Shown: piece by piece, positions 1 to 12,100 of the stretch
Position numbering within the stretch: position 1 is the stretch's first letter
Layout of the letters: each line of letters starts with the position of its first letter
Source: Dactylorhiza incarnata
Lineage: Eukaryota > Streptophyta > Magnoliopsida > Asparagales > Orchidaceae
Direction: 5' to 3'
DNA: 64,000 nucleotides
Assembly: GCA_033032865.1 (NCBI GenBank)
Contig: JAWHQI010000099.1
Span: forward strand, 7,414,501-7,478,500
Notes under the pieces: model-generated
Told to the model about the DNA's origin: nothing
The model's database searches: none
What the model saw: the letters and a program-made list of their open reading frames with translations, nothing else
Position numbers and translations under genes: made by a program

Positions 1-284
1 GGTTGGGTTGGACTCTTGGTGCTCACCTACCCAAGTCCCCTTCTGTGTCCTTGAAGGCTCAGCATGAATTGTGATAACACGGGATGTGCATGGGAAGCAC
101 ATGGGTTGCATGGCTTACACACGGTGGTGTATGGATCCTGGTTGGAGGATTACTTGTGGCGGGTCTACGGGCTTGCTAGTCATGACACCGACAGAAGCCG
201 GCGGTAGACTCTAGACCGGTTGGGTTGGACTCTTGGTGCTCACCTACCCAAGTCCCCTTCTGTGTCCTTGAAGGCTCAGCATGA
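1..284. repeat. Two direct repeats of about 67 bp, 217 bp apart
   Basis: The segment starting 'ggttgggttggactcttg' occurs at 1-67 and again, apparently unchanged, at 218-284. The period of 217 bp suggests that the window begins within a longer tandem array inside repeat Z. Confidence 0.8.
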
Positions 285-670
285 TGCGAGCAGTACGCAG
301 GGTCTCCGCTGTGTGTTCTTAGCATCGAGGCGTACAGAGGCCTAGGACTGGTAGTGTTCATACCCTCCTAGTAGTGGAGGAGCTCATTCAACTATCTCCG
401 TCTGGCCATGACGGGAGATGCCTGAGTGGTTAGCTACCCCTCAAAAAGCGAGAACTGTAGGTCTATGTCGACATAGCAACTTTGCATGGGTGAGTATCAT
501 TACATAATCATTGCATTGCATTCATCATTACAAAACCATGTCATTGCACCGCATCGGAACTCATCATATAAACTTATATGGGCACCTTTATATGATGGGT
601 TACATTCTGCTCGGATCCTTAACTTATAAGCTTGTATGGGCACCCTTATAAGTTAAGTTCAAATTCTATT

Positions 671-1037
671 ATTATATGCTCGACTGCTTATACACTGTCG
701 TTGATCATGCTCTCTTTTGGTGTACTTTCTTATACATATGTTATTATATGCTCGACTGCTTATACACTATCGTTGATCATGCTCTCTATTTTGGTGTACT
801 TTCTTATACATATGTTATTATATGCTCGACTGCTTATACACTGTCGTTGACCATGCTCTCTTTTGGTGTACTTTCTTATACATATGTTATTATATGCTCG
901 ACTGCTTATACACTGTCGTTGATCATGCTCTCTTTTGGTGTACTTTCCTATACATGTGTTATTATATGCTCGACTGCTTATACACTGTCGTTGATCATGC
1001 TCTCTTTTGGTGTACTTTCTTATACATATGTTATAAC
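671..1037. repeat. 72-bp tandem repeat, five copies
   Basis: Units begin with 'atgctcgactgc' at 676, 748, 822, 894 and 966. The period is 72 bp, with one 74-bp unit caused by two inserted bases. Copies differ by only a few substitutions. The period is divisible by three, so long pseudo-ORFs appear in several frames; none is a credible gene. Confidence 0.9.
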
Positions 1038-1598
1038 TGCCATGATTACATCTACTCTTGTCACATGTTTTTGCTAGTACTGATTATATTGCAGCTCTCC
1101 TTTCTTCCCTTCCGCCCGGTGCCTTGGAGTCGCTGGGGGAGAGAAAGTAAAGCCACTTAGTCTTTATGACTAGCAGTTGTTGCACCCCTCTTTTTAGGAG
1201 CGCACCCTGGGGCAGCAGCGCACGGTGCTGGAGGAGGATAGTCAGATCAGGACGACAGAGCCAGAGACCACGATACCCTCACTACCGTCGGTGACCGATG
1301 TGAGCGCAGTTCGAGATGTAGCCCTTGGGGCATTTAGCTTGATACTCTGAAACTTTTGCAGGAGCTCTCGGAGCCTCTTATCTTTTGTACTTATTTGGAC
1401 ACTTACTTATGTGAATATATTTATATGGCTTCTTGCTTTTACATTATTGATGGGTTGGCGTTGTTCAGTTGGTTTGGCCGGCAAGATGGGCGTCTTGTGG
1501 GGGAGGCTAGCTTGTGTGTTGGCGCTCCCGCAAGGCGACTGTCCTGGGCATAAGACTCCCCTCGGCTGTGTCGTGTGTTCCGGGAGGGGGATCTTACA

Positions 1599-2571
1599 AT
1601 GATCATCTTTAGTGGGAGCCTTGTGAATTGTATGTTTGTTGGTTGTTTATTCATTTGATGAATAAAGTACTTTATATTTCATTTTATATTTATTGCAAGT
1701 TCTTTTATTATGTCAATTGTTTCTATATGATAGATTAATTAACATAATGAATGCTCTTAGAGTGTTTGCTTCCATAGGAATTTAAGTGTGTGGCTTGAAT
1801 GTGAGTGCTATGTTTAAATGAAGCTTCATTCTTAAATGGTCCCCGGTCGAGGTATCATCCTAGAAATTAGGGTGAGGATGAGACCATAAGACTAGCGTGT
1901 GCGTTGACTAATGACCGGTTCTCACAGGTCATGATATTGTGATATCAAGTCATCACATGGGTACTTGTTAGGAACAAGTTGTACTGGACAGACCCACCAT
2001 GAGACTACTTTGTGGATTCTTATATGAACGTGTTACAAGTAGGTCTCAAGTGACAATAGTGTTTGTGGTTCTTTGACCTGAAATCACAACATTCATCAAG
2101 TGAGGAAGAGCGTACTTTGATTCCATCTAAAGCCTTCCTTGAAAAAGGTTGATGATAAGGGTGGTTATTGGGTATATTGCGAATCATTTGGGTGTTTGTG
2201 TGTGGACAAAAATAGAATTTGTCCTCCTATATGACAGGAGTTACATCCATGGGCCCCTTGATGGAATAAGACTGAGAAATGCATGGTCATACTGGGTTGA
2301 GCCAAAATATGATATTGAGCTTACCACTCTTTAAAGGTCATATTCTGGATCAAGAAAACATGGGTTGAATATTTATGAGGGTGACACGGTCCATGCCTCT
2401 AGTTCAATCCGGATGTAAAGGGCAAAGGGATGTGGCAACATTGATACATTGATCACAAATAGGCTTGTTCGAGTTATGAACTCTTATTGCTTGGGTAGCA
2501 ATGAAGCATTGCTAGATGTCGTTCATTGTTTGTGAGACTTTTGTTGATAGCTTCTAGATCAAGTAGGAGAT
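1599..2571 (+). mobile_element. Non-coding internal region of a copia-type LTR element, with polypurine tract
   Basis: No gag, protease or pol motif is present. The region ends with a purine-rich tract (about 2561-2571, 'aagtaggaga') directly before an LTR beginning TGTTGG, the layout expected of PPT plus 3' LTR. This suggests a non-autonomous element whose 5' half lies left of the window or was replaced by repeat Z. The join near 1598 is by appearance only. Confidence 0.5.
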
Positions 2572-2969
2572 TGTTGGAGTTTCTATTGTAATCTGGAAGT
2601 AATCAAGCAGTTAGTCTTACTTCCAACGTGATATGAGCCTATAGGGTCGCACATAAAAGCGTTTGGAGAAGTTGGAGATCAAAGGATTGTGTTGGCCTTT
2701 CTCATATTGGATATGAGTGATAGGACCAATCCTATGACTATTTGGAACATATTTGGTTCGGGAAGACTGCTCCTAGATATTGTGAATATTGTATGGAGCA
2801 TGTCGGAAAGATTTCAAGACGATATTGTGAATATTATCGAGAAAACTTTAAAACGACATTGTGAACGTCGTCGTGACAGATAACCTGTTGTCGGGATCAC
2901 AAGCCGATATTATGAATATCGACTCGTGGTCAATGTCATCAAGATTGTCTCGATTACATGAACTAACAG

Positions 2970-3290
2970 GAAATTCATCGAGAATGTCTCGGAGATTTTG
3001 TCGAGAATGTCTCGGAGATTTCGGCGAGATGTCTCAGAGATTTCGTCGAGATGTCTCGACAATTTCGTCGAGATGTCTCGACGAGTTCATCGAGACTGTC
3101 GAAAGACTGTCATTGGTCATTTCGTCGAGATGTCTTGATGAGTTCATCGAGACTATCTCGACGGATGATTGTTTTCATCGAGATGTCTCGACAAATCCGT
3201 TGAGACTGTCTCGACGGTTTCGTCGAAACTGTCTTGACATTTTCGTCGAAATGTCTCGACAAATTCGTCGAGATTTCTCGACGAATAAGT
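2970..3290. repeat. TCGA-dyad array in LTR U3
   Basis: Repeated motifs of the form CGTCGAGA-TG-TCTCGACG with decayed copies occur about every 20-24 bp. Many are near-perfect inverted repeats. Similar but not homologous arrays lie in the other LTR families at 31544-33294, 34737-36030 and 55019-56771. Confidence 0.7.
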
Positions 3291-3366
3291 AATTCCGACG
3301 GAAAACTATAAGTTCTGTTTTACCTTGTCTGCGGATAGCGGGGTTGTAGTCTGTCTTTTCTCTGAG

Positions 3367-3374
3367 TATAAAAG
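3367..3374 (+). promoter_or_regulatory. Putative LTR TATA box
   Basis: TATAAAAG lies about 80 bp downstream of the TCGA-dyad array, consistent with a U3 promoter in the 2572-3993 LTR. Confidence 0.5.
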
Positions 3375-3993
3375 AGTAAACCTTTTAGGTTTTATCTATC
3401 CCTAGATGCGAACTGAGAACAGATAGAGAGAAATAAAAGCGACGAGGTCGGAAGCCCGATACTGATCGACGCCCCATCACCGTGCGAGGAATCTCGTCGC
3501 TTCTCCTCAAGATTGAGAGGAATCGTTCCTTGAGATCTTGTCGGTGCTTCAGGAGTTGAATAGGAATCGTTCCTTGTGTTTCTCGCGACTTCTATAGATC
3601 CACAGGAAGGGTTCCCGTAGGATCTTGCCGTCTCTCATCCGCTCCTCGCAATCGCCGCCTCTGCTTAGACGGATCTAGTAATCTGTGGAGACATAAAGGG
3701 CACTCCATCTTCGACCTAGCTCTTGTTGGACAAGGGGCTTAGGGTTCTCCTTCGCTCGTGTGGACTTCTGTAGAGGTGTAGACTTATTTCTACACTAACT
3801 TCTCCGACGACCAACCCAATCTTGACAGAGCCGGAGGAAACACAAAGGAAGGACTCGGAATAGGATACCGATATCAAAAAGAATTTTCTTCGAGCATCCG
3901 ATTGAGTATTAAGTCAATTCCACAAAGGTAATTTTGTTATTGTATATTCCGCTGCGCAAATTTGATGTGACTACCCCAAAGGAAAACCCAACA

Positions 3994-4195
3994 GTATGAA
4001 ATCCTCTTGAGGACATTAAAAGAAAAGTCCGTCTTCTACCATATAGATGTCATAGTCAGTACAGAAGAGTGCCCTCTGCAACAACAAATATGTGCATATC
4101 ATGCCGATGTAAAAACTTACGAAGAAGATCTCCCTTTCCTTGACGAAGGGTTCCTCGTTGCTGAAGATTTTAATTATCGGCTATATCTACGCATG
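3994..4195. other. Unassigned 200 bp between LTR and duplication
   Basis: A 74-codon open frame (4007-4231) runs through here into the duplicated segment, but it has no recognisable motif and half of it is not conserved in the other copy. I see no supportable feature. Confidence 0.3.
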
Positions 4196-4275
4196 GAGGG
4201 AAACACATGGATTATGTTTGCCAATAAGTAATAAAAAAAGTTGGCAGGTGGTGATCTCAAGGAGGAAAAAGGAAC

Positions 4276-4511
4276 TTGGCACGGTGGTGGCGGTCGTGAA
4301 CGTAGTGGTTATCAACCGCCGGACCTCACCTAAGGAAATTCATCCTTTTTATGTTCAAAATATTTTTTTCCGTGGTAATGATCATAACCGTTGTGGTGTA
4401 AAACACATTTTATTATGATGTCGTTTATGTCCAAAGTCACCGAAGCAAAAGTGTCGCGCCAAATGAATGACAGTTCGTAACCACCGCATGCACGACCGCC
4501 CGCCGTGCCAA
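4276..4511. mobile_element. MITE with TTGGCACGG termini (copy A)
   Basis: The ends are inverted: TTGGCACGGTGG at the left and, as reverse complement, TTGGCACGGCGG at the right; the match continues imperfectly for about 40 bp. The interior resembles the PIF-type MITE at 6630-6811. The paralogous copy is at 7817-8068. I do not see a clear target duplication. Confidence 0.6.
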
Positions 4512-5260
4512 CAGATCATTAGTTTCATTTAGAATATTAGTATATTTCATATTTTTATCTACTTCAATGGATTCATAAATGCCTCTTAATATTGAGAATT
4601 CAATCATTTTTTATAAAATATTAATATACTTGATATTAATCTATTACTAAATGAACGACAACAAACTTTGAGGTAATTATTATTTATTTATTTATGATCA
4701 TTCACCTGATCACTTATCCCTTGAAGTTTGCAATACAATCATACATTGATCATCTTCCAAATGGCCAGACATGTTTTGAAGGAACAATGCACCGAATTTG
4801 ACCGCTCACTTCCCAACTTCGTCTCTAACCGAAAACCTAGCGGCCCATCTTCTCCATTGAAATTCTTTTGAGTTTATACAGCCTTCCCACGAATTTAGCT
4901 CCTCCTCTCAAAATACTGTAAAATCCTTCTCACTTATTCAGACAAGTTATACCTTCTCCTTTCCTTTCCCGCACCGTAAAATTCGGTCCCTTTTCTTTCT
5001 TTTTTTAACCCCCAACAAATTTCGACCCTTTGGTTTGTGCTCCATCAATTTCTGTCTTCCATTGGAGATTTGTGAGTTTGTTTTGTTTCTATTTAGTTTG
5101 AAGGTGCCACCGAATCTTTTCCCTTCGCGACGCCAATGGAATTTTGAAATACCTCTTCTTTCGTTAACTTTTTAAGATCTTCCCGTTGAATTGTGTTTGG
5201 TTAGTAGGTTTCAAAATTAGTGGAGGGACGTTTTGTGGGGGGAAGCTGGAAATCTAGGAA

Positions 5261-5408
5261 ATGAGCTGTTTTTATTGTTTCTCGTCCGACGAGAAAAAGC
5301 CCTCGAAAAAGTATGATCGGAGGAGAGCCCCACCTCCGACACCGGCGCCTGTACGGGCACCACTTTCTCAATTTTTGAATCCAGAGGGTGAATATGTTTC
5401 TAAGCACG
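5261..5408 (+). CDS. RLCK kinase exon 1, distal copy (alternative or orphan first exon)
   Basis: The reading frame starts at the ATG in 'aaatgagctg' and encodes [10 protein letters not shown]... followed by a basic, Pro/Ala-rich stretch ending ...EGEYVSKHG, with a donor site (g|gtgagc) at 5409. Frame, length (148 bp) and donor match the proximal copy at 14119-14266. If spliced to the acceptor at 17478 it would also give an intact kinase, with a 12-kb intron 1. Two Cys near the N-terminus could be acylated; there is no Gly2, so classical N-myristoylation is not expected. Unlike the proximal copy, its upstream DNA is not broken by a retroelement. Whether it is used is unknown. Confidence 0.6.
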
Positions 5409-5892
5409 GTGAGCGGCTTCTTTCTCCCCCCTTTGACCAATGCATGCTAATTTCCATCCATTGATGAATGATATATGCTGAATTTGATAATCGTAACCTT
5501 CACTCTAGCTTCATATTAGAGAATATCAATTGAATGCAATTGAAAATGCCCTAGAAACAAATCAATTTTTTTTTAACATTGTGATACCAAATCCTATTCA
5601 TTCGGTTTGATGGATAATGATTTTGTTATGAATTGCAAATTAATTTGGCATGTTTGGGTTGTGATTATTGTTACTAATTATATGTATGTAAGAAAAATTC
5701 TTATTTTTGAGGGCTGTTTGATGCTTAGAATTCATGTCGATTTCAATTTACATATAATAAAATAGTGCGACCTACCAAATTGCAACATTTTGTAATATAT
5801 TGTTGTTGAACCTTGTGAATATACTCAGTTTTTTGATACTCTTTAGATATATTTTTTTAATTTACTATAATTATAGAAATAGACTTCGGTTA

Positions 5893-6369
5893 TGTTTGGG
5901 GCGGCGGTAGTGGCGGAAAAAGCAGTGTGAGAAATCAGTTATGGCATTAGAGTTGTCCAAAAAGTTGGTTTGCAAAAAAATTGCAGACAGCTTGGAAAAT
6001 CTACATTTAATAGCTTTTCAAAAAGGTGTTTACATTTTTCTGTTTGGAAGAATAACTTTTTAATAATAGTTGTTTGGCTTTTTAATAATAAAAGTGTGTT
6101 TTATGTTAATTATTTATCGCATAGATAAGTAAATATTATATAAATCATAAACAAGCAAGGCACGGAAAGTTAGTGACAAGAATCGCGAATAAGAGAAGAA
6201 AACATTCAAATAAAAAAAGAAAAAGATGAAAGCAATTTTTAGAAAGTCATATTGGACAGACTGCTCAAAAAGCCCCCAAAACATATTTCTTATAAAAGCT
6301 CCTCATCCAAATAACTTAAAATGGACAGTGACGATGAGAATAGAGATTTTCCCACCGCCGCCCCAAACA
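5893..6369. mobile_element. MITE with TGTTTGGGGCGGCGGT termini
   Basis: The left end reads TGTTTGGGGCGGCGGT and the right end is its reverse complement. The interior is AT-rich and non-coding. The target duplication is not clear. In copy B the same element begins near 14833 but is cut off at 15040, which places the duplication breakpoint inside this MITE. A 65-codon frame at 6226-6423 is spurious. Confidence 0.7.
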
Positions 6370-6629
6370 GAGTTTTCATCTAAATTTAATGGATCATTTC
6401 TTCTATTCGTCTACCACAAATAAAAGCAATAAGAAACCCTAGTACAACCATAGACTCAAGAAATGCTAGAACATGTAGACCCTTGCGTTTTTACATTTTG
6501 AATTTGTTGAGAAGAAAAGTCTTTCACAATGGTGCTGATGTTACTCTAGGAATGAAATGAATTACTGTCTAGGTAAATTAAAGTTAGATTAACTAACCTA
6601 TTAAAATTACAATACCAATCATCAAGTTA

Positions 6630-6811
6630 GGCTTCGTTTGGCACAGCGGCGGCAGTCGTCTATGCATGGGTTAAATCATCATTCGTTAACGACCACCTAA
6701 AAAACTTCATCCATTTGAACATAAAAGTGAATGAAGTTTCTTAGGTGAGCGTTAACGAATGACAGTTTAACCCTCATGTTTATGACCGCCATCACCTTGC
6801 CAAACGAAGCC
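6630..6811. mobile_element. PIF/Harbinger-type (Tourist-like) MITE, 182 bp
   Basis: Termini GGCTTCGTTTGGCA and TGCCAAACGAAGCC are perfect inverted repeats, flanked by TTA on both sides (6627-6629 and 6812-6814), the 3-bp duplication typical of this superfamily. The interior also folds back (about 6690-6770). It is non-coding and presumably mobilised in trans. Confidence 0.85.
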
Positions 6812-6974
6812 TTAGTTTTGTTTTCCATAAGTTCAATATTGTTGGTTATTAAATTAATTTTTTTATTATGTCTTTCCGGTTAGTTATAACTAGGATGCAA
6901 CTATTACCTTCAAGTTGTTGGAGAAATAAAAAAAAATTGACCAACATGAATTAATAAATGAGTTACAGTTATGA

Positions 6975-7424
6975 TGTTACGAAGCAGAAAGTTCGGCGGT
7001 CGCGGCGAGATAAGAGAAAGAGGAACAATTGCATTAACTGAAAAGAACACGGGATATAATCCGGAGCAAGCTCAAGGAGGCTCGGTCCTCTAAGAATCTT
7101 CCCTCCAAAATGAGAACCCAAAAGAACTAATATATCCATGACAAGAACAACTCACATACGTCCCTTCCCCCTTATATAGATGAGGGAAGACACACATAAT
7201 AAGAAAATACGACTAATATTAATTAATATAATTAATCAAATAAATATCAATTAATAGTAATTAATATTAACCAATTAATTAATAATAATAATTAATAGTA
7301 ACTATTTGATCACAGATAATAAAAATCCTCTCCTCTTCGCAATACTGAAGAGTATAAAACAAATTTCTAGCGTTGGTGGTCCCAATGAGGGGGGTTTGCT
7401 TGGGCGAATGTGTGTGCATAACAT
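6975..7424 (-). mobile_element. Chromovirus LTR fragment with adjoining 3' end, minus strand
   Basis: It begins TGTTACG, like the Reina-like LTR at 8819. It contains an AT-rich run (7200-7310) and ends near 'cataacata', followed by 'ccttgaaaattgac..tcctcaaggtcgag', which reads on the minus strand as the end of an integrase gene and a PPT. The same arrangement recurs at 15395-15920. No intact coding region adjoins it. Confidence 0.5.
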
Positions 7425-7735
7425 ACCACTGCCCTTGAAAATTGACTTTGTCCTCAAGGTCGAGGCTCTAATATTTCTGGATGAGAAGCCCTGATAATGG
7501 TCACGGTAGGGGACTGATGTTGGTAATTGAGTGCGGAAGTAAGGGGTTACATTTATAATTTAGTGGTCGTGAAAAAGCATGAGAAATCAAGGTGATGAAT
7601 TTTGGGGAATTGGAGGGTGCAGAATATGGGGGAGGAGAGAAAAATAAGTAATAAAAATGGGTTGGCAGGTTGGGGCTCAAGGAGGAAAAAGACATGAAAT
7701 GAGCATAAAAATTATATGTTGGTGGGGGACTCAAG
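7425..7735. other. Unassigned 310 bp
   Basis: The first 70 bp look like the pol end and PPT of the LTR fragment above. The rest is purine-rich and includes a decayed short copy (about 7645-7690) of the 'aataagtaataaaaa..ggttggcaggt' sequence found at the start of both duplicated segments. No gene seen. Confidence 0.3.
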
Positions 7736-7816
7736 TAGGGAAACACATGGATTATATTTCCCAATAAGTAATAAAAAAAGTTGCCAGGTGGTGATCTCAA
7801 GGAGGAAAAAAGGAAC

Positions 7817-8068
7817 TTGGCACAGTGGTAGTGGCGAGCGTGAACGCAGTGGTTATGAACCGTCGTTTGTGAACACTGGACCTCACATAAGGAAATTCAT
7901 CCCTGTTCAAAATTAGTTTGTTTCCCTCAGTAATGATCATAACAGTAGTCAAGTCAAACACATTTCAATATGAGGTCATTTATGTCCAAACTCACTGAAG
8001 CAAAAATGTCGCGCCAAATGAATGACAGTTCGTAACCACCCCATTCACAACCGTCACCGCCATGCAAA
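7817..8068. mobile_element. MITE with TTGGCACGG termini (copy B)
   Basis: This is the paralogue of 4276-4511. The left terminus is conserved; the right terminus has decayed to 'ccgccatgcaaaac'. It moved with the segmental duplication rather than by a separate transposition. Confidence 0.55.
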
Positions 8069-8797
8069 ACGGATCATTAGTATCATTTAGAATATTAGTA
8101 TATTTCATATTTTATTCTACTTCAATGGATTCTTAAATGCCTCTTAATATTAAGAATTCAATCAATTTTTATAAAATATTAATATACTTGATATTAATCT
8201 ATCACAAAAAACTTTGAGGTTATTATTATTTATTTATTTATGATCATTTACTTAATCACTTATCACTTGAAGTTTGCAATACAATAATTGATCATCTTCC
8301 AAACGACCAAACGTGTTCTGAAGGAACAATGCACCGGCTTTTACTGCTCCCTCCCCGACGTCATCCCTAACCGAAAACCTAGCAGCTCATCTTCTCCATT
8401 GAAATTCTTGTGTTTATACAGTCTTCCCACGAATTTAGCTCCTCCTCTCAAAATGCCGTAAAATCCTTCACTTATTCAGGCAAGTTACCAGTAATAAAGA
8501 CGGTCCAATGAATCCCTTCTCCTTTCCTTTCCCGCGCCATAAAATTCACGCCTTTTTCTTTCTTTTTTTAACCCCCAACAAATTCTGACCCTCTGGTTTG
8601 TGCTCCATCAATTTCTGTCTTCCATTGGAGATTTGTGAGTTTCTTTTGTTTATATTTAGTTTGAAGCTGCCACCGAATCTCTTCCCTTTGCGACGACAAT
8701 GGAATTCTGAAACACCTCTTCTTTAGTTAACTTTCAAAGATCTTCCCGTTGAATTGCATTTGGTTAGTAGGTTTCAAAATTAGTGGAGGGACGTTTT

Positions 8798-8818
8798 GGG
8801 GGGGGGGGGGGGGGGGGG
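8798..8818 (+). repeat. Homopolymer tract of 21 G at the insertion site
   Basis: Copy A has 'ttttgtggggggaagctgg' here. In copy B the G run abuts the LTR start at 8819 and GGGGGG follows the other LTR at 14097. The 5-bp target duplication was therefore probably GGGGG, and the left side has since expanded, or its length is a sequencing error. Confidence 0.7.
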
Positions 8819-9145
8819 TGTTACGTAAGTTCCTGCAACTGAGGATATACCCAGGAAAACTCCAATGGCAATACAACCACACCAAGAAGGGGAATGCTTC
8901 ACTAGAAAATACCCAAGCAAGATACAAAGAGATCTCACCTAAGGGGGCAGCCCCCTGAAAGATTGATCGGTTGGGGAAGGGGAAGTCTCCCGGTTCTACC
9001 CAGTTAAGAGCAGCAGCCAACATACAACATCATCCAAAACATAACAAAAACCCTAAACCCACAAGGCCATTTATACTATATGGCCAATTACAACAATACC
9101 CTCTCATAATAATAATAATAATAACTTAAGTAACGGTTAACATCA
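8819..9145 (-). repeat. 3' LTR of the chromovirus
   Basis: On the plus strand it begins TGTTACG and ends ACATCA. It carries an (ATA)n microsatellite near the end. It is almost identical to 13764-14096. Confidence 0.9.
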
Positions 9146-9168
9146 ATACATCCTCCCCAAAACATTCC
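9146..9168 (-). other. Polypurine tract of the chromovirus
   Basis: On the minus strand the sequence before the 3' LTR reads 'tgttttggggaggatgtat', a typical plus-strand primer site for reverse transcription. Confidence 0.6.
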
Positions 9169-9174
9169 TTGTCC

Positions 9175-12100
9175 TCAAGGAATAGCAAAATGCGGGTAGC
9201 GCTTTGTGAAAATCTCCAAGTCTTCCCACGTGGCCTCCTCCACGGAACCGTTGAGCCATTGTACCAGTAATTGTGTGGCGACCCGCCCTTGCTGCGGAAT
9301 GATGCGGCGGTTCAGAATATGCAGTGGCTCAATCATCAGATTCCCGACTTGATTGACCGTCTCCGGAAGCGGAATGTGTTCTGCCGGCCAACCCCCTTTG
9401 TGCTCTCTCAATTGTAACACATGAAAGGTGTTATGAATCTTGGCCTCCTCCGGTAAATGTAGTCGGTACGCTACTTGTCCCACCCGTTCGAGCACTTGGA
9501 AGGGTCCAAAGAACCGTGGAGATAATTTGTGGAAGCCGTGTGCCCGGATGCTCGTTTGCTTGTATGGTTGTATGCGAACATAGGCCCACGATCCCACCTC
9601 GAGGGTCTTCTCTCTTCTATTTTTATCCGCCATCACTTGCATTCGATTTTGAGCTTGTGCTAGATTGAGTTTCAACAAGGAAATTACCCTTTCGCGGGCC
9701 TCCAAAGAGCGATCTGCTTCCTCCACTTGTGCTGTCCCCGCAATGTATGGCACGTGTAACGCCGGTTCTTGCCCATACACGACCTCATATGGTGTCATTT
9801 TGGTGGCACTATGGTACGTGGTGTTATACCACCATTCGGCTAATGGTAACCAACTAGCCCAACTCTTGGGTCGCTCAAAGCACATGCAACGAAGATATCC
9901 TTCTAGGCAACGGTTGACCACTTCCGTTTGGCCGTCCATTTGCGGATGATAAGCCGTTGACATCTTCAATTGGACTTGTAGAATACGAAATATTTCTTGC
10001 CAAAACTGACTAAGAAAAATGGCGTCTCGGTCGCTTACAATAGAAGTTGGTATCCCGTGGAGGCGCACTATGGAGTTGAGGAATGCTTCTGCGACCCCTT
10101 CAGCGGTGTACGGATTGCTCAAGGCGACGAAGTGAGCTTGCTTGCTCAAGCGGTCCACCACCACAAGAATCGTCGTCTTTCCCTTACTCTTGGGCAGCCC
10201 TTCTACAAAATCAAGGGAGATATCTTGCCAAATGCGGGTGGGTATCGGCAACGGTTGGAGCAGCCCGGCCGGTTTTTGCGTGTCCGCTTTGCATTGTTGG
10301 CACACCGGACATTTCTGAATGTAAGTGTAAACCTCCGGTTTCATTGGTTTCCATTAGAAGACCTTTTTGAGCCTTTGATAGGTCGCGGTGATGCCTGAAT
10401 GCCCTCCGGCGGGGCTGTCATGGTATAATTTCAGCAACGCTTCTTTCATGATGTGATCCTTCCCGACCATCAATCTTCCCTTGCATTTCAGAATTCCGTT
10501 AACCCACTCATACTTGGGCCGGCTAGAGGGGTCTTGTTCCTTTTGTATGATTAATTGTTGTATGCCCGGATCTCGCTCCCACGAGTCCTTGAGTTGCCAA
10601 AGGATGTCCGACTGAATGGTGATCAACATATTGAGTTCCACCGCCTCCTCCTCATATTTGCGGGAAAGAGCATCCGCACATAGGTTCTCCTTGCCTTGTT
10701 TGTATTAGATGGTGTAATCGTAGCCCAAGAGCTTGGCCAAATATTTTTGTTGAGCGGGGGTGGCCAATTTTTGATCTAACAAGAATTTCAAAGATCTTTG
10801 GTCGGTTTTGATGATGAACGAATTCCCCAATAAGTAGTGTCGCCACTGTTGGACGGCCATTACAATCGCCAACAATTCCTTCTCATACACCGAGAGGCTC
10901 GCATTCTTTTTTCCAAGCGCCCGACTAAAGAAAGCGATGGGTCATCCCTCCTGCATGAGGACAGCCCCCACTCCGGTGGCCGAAGCATCTGACTCCAAGA
11001 CGAATGGCTTGTGAAAGTTCGGAAGGCACAGCACCGGTGGTCTTGAGACCGCATCCTTGAGCCGTAGGAATGCCGCCTCGGCCTCTTCGGTCCACTTAAA
11101 CCCATGCAACCGCAACAAGTCCGTTAGTGGTTTGGCGAGACTCCCATAATGTTGTATGAACCTCCTGTAGTACCCGGTCAATCCAAGAAAGCCACGTAGC
11201 TTCTTTATGGATCCCGGTCTTGGCCAGTCCACCATGGCTTGGATTTTAGCCGGATCCGTCTCGACTCCCCGATTGGAGAGGATATGCCCCAAGTAGTGCA
11301 CTTGCGAGAGCCCAAAATCGCATTTGGACTTTTTGAGGAGGAGTTAGTGTTGCCGCAATACGCCAAATGTGAAGCGAAGGTGTTCCACATGCTCGTCCCA
11401 TGACCTGCTAAACACAAGTATGTCATCAAAAAATATGAGAATGAACTTGCGGAGTTGGTCACCGAAAATCTTGTTCATCAAGCTTTGGAAGGTTGACGGT
11501 GCGTTGGTGAGCCCAAAGGGCATCACCAAGAACTCGTAGTGGCCTTGATGAGTACGGAAGGCCGTCTTGTGTATGTCATGCTCCGCCATGCGCACTTGAT
11601 GGTATCCGGCGCGCAAGTCCAACTTTGAGAAGAACTCCGCCCCATGTAGCTCGTCTATCAACTCTTCAATGATGGGAATCGGAAACTTATCCTTGACCGT
11701 GTATTTGTTGAGTTGGCGGTAATCAATGCATAGTCTCCATGTACCATCGGCCTTTTTCACCAACATCACCGGTGATGCATATTGGCTTGTGCTATGCCGG
11801 ATGACACCGGTTTGAAGCATTTCCTTCACCAAATGTTCAATCATTGTCTTTTGTAAGGGGGGATACCGGTATGGGCGTAAGTTGATGTCCACCTTCTCAT
11901 CCTTCAAAACGATACAGTGTTCATGTTCTCGGGTAGGTGGCAGCCCGGTGGGATCCACAAATAGGTCTTGAAATTCTTCCAAAAGCTCCGGAATTTTGTT
12001 TCGCTGATTGAGTTCCAAGGGTGGCTCCACATGTAGGGATACCAAACTGTCGGATGGCAGCCCCAACGATATATTATCATCCTCCTCCGTGGGTGCGGGA

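Larger units (their letters stand above)
1..1598 (+). repeat. LTR-derived repeat 'Z', copy 1 (probably part of a retrotransposon LTR)
   Basis: This non-coding block matches 45260-46631 plus 53743-54015 in the same order. Shared landmarks are paired short inverted motifs around 'cttataagcttgtatgggca', a 'ggagtcg..gggggag' block, 'cttagtctttatgact', and a terminal 'cttgtgtgttrg...ataaga' block ending in CTTACA at 1598 (TAACA at 54015). The fixed order and the CA-type end suggest an LTR, perhaps of a Ty3 element, but I cannot place the left end because it lies outside the window. ORFs inside are products of the tandem repeat. Confidence 0.45.
2572..3993 (+). mobile_element. 3' LTR of a copia-type element, 1.42 kb
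   Basis: The ends are inverted: TGTTGG at the start and CCAACA at the end. The sequence is preceded by a PPT. It contains a TATA box (TATAAAAG, 3367-3374) inside the LTR and, upstream of it, a dense array of CGTCGAGA/TCTCGACG dyads (about 2970-3290). The 5-bp flanks (GAGAT and GTATG) do not match, as expected when the left neighbour is the element's own interior and the partner duplication is off-window. Confidence 0.65.
4196..6099 (+). repeat. Segmental duplication, distal copy A (kinase upstream region plus exon 1)
   Basis: This segment is colinear with copy B (7736-8818 plus 14097-15040), starting at 'gggaaacacatgg' and ending at 'aataataaaa.tgtgt'. It carries a MITE, about 700 bp of presumed promoter and 5' UTR, kinase exon 1, and the start of the intron. 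Differences are scattered substitutions and indels; copy B has an extra piece of about 75 bp after exon 1. Both copies are followed by related chromovirus LTR fragments (6975-7424 and 15395-15870), so the duplicated unit may once have been longer. Confidence 0.85.

Noticed and set aside
632..1160. Overlapping plus-strand ORFs with repeated LDCLYT and YTLSL motifs
   Set aside because: Translation of the 72-bp tandem repeat in several frames. One unit has a 2-bp insertion that switches frame, which a real protein would not tolerate.
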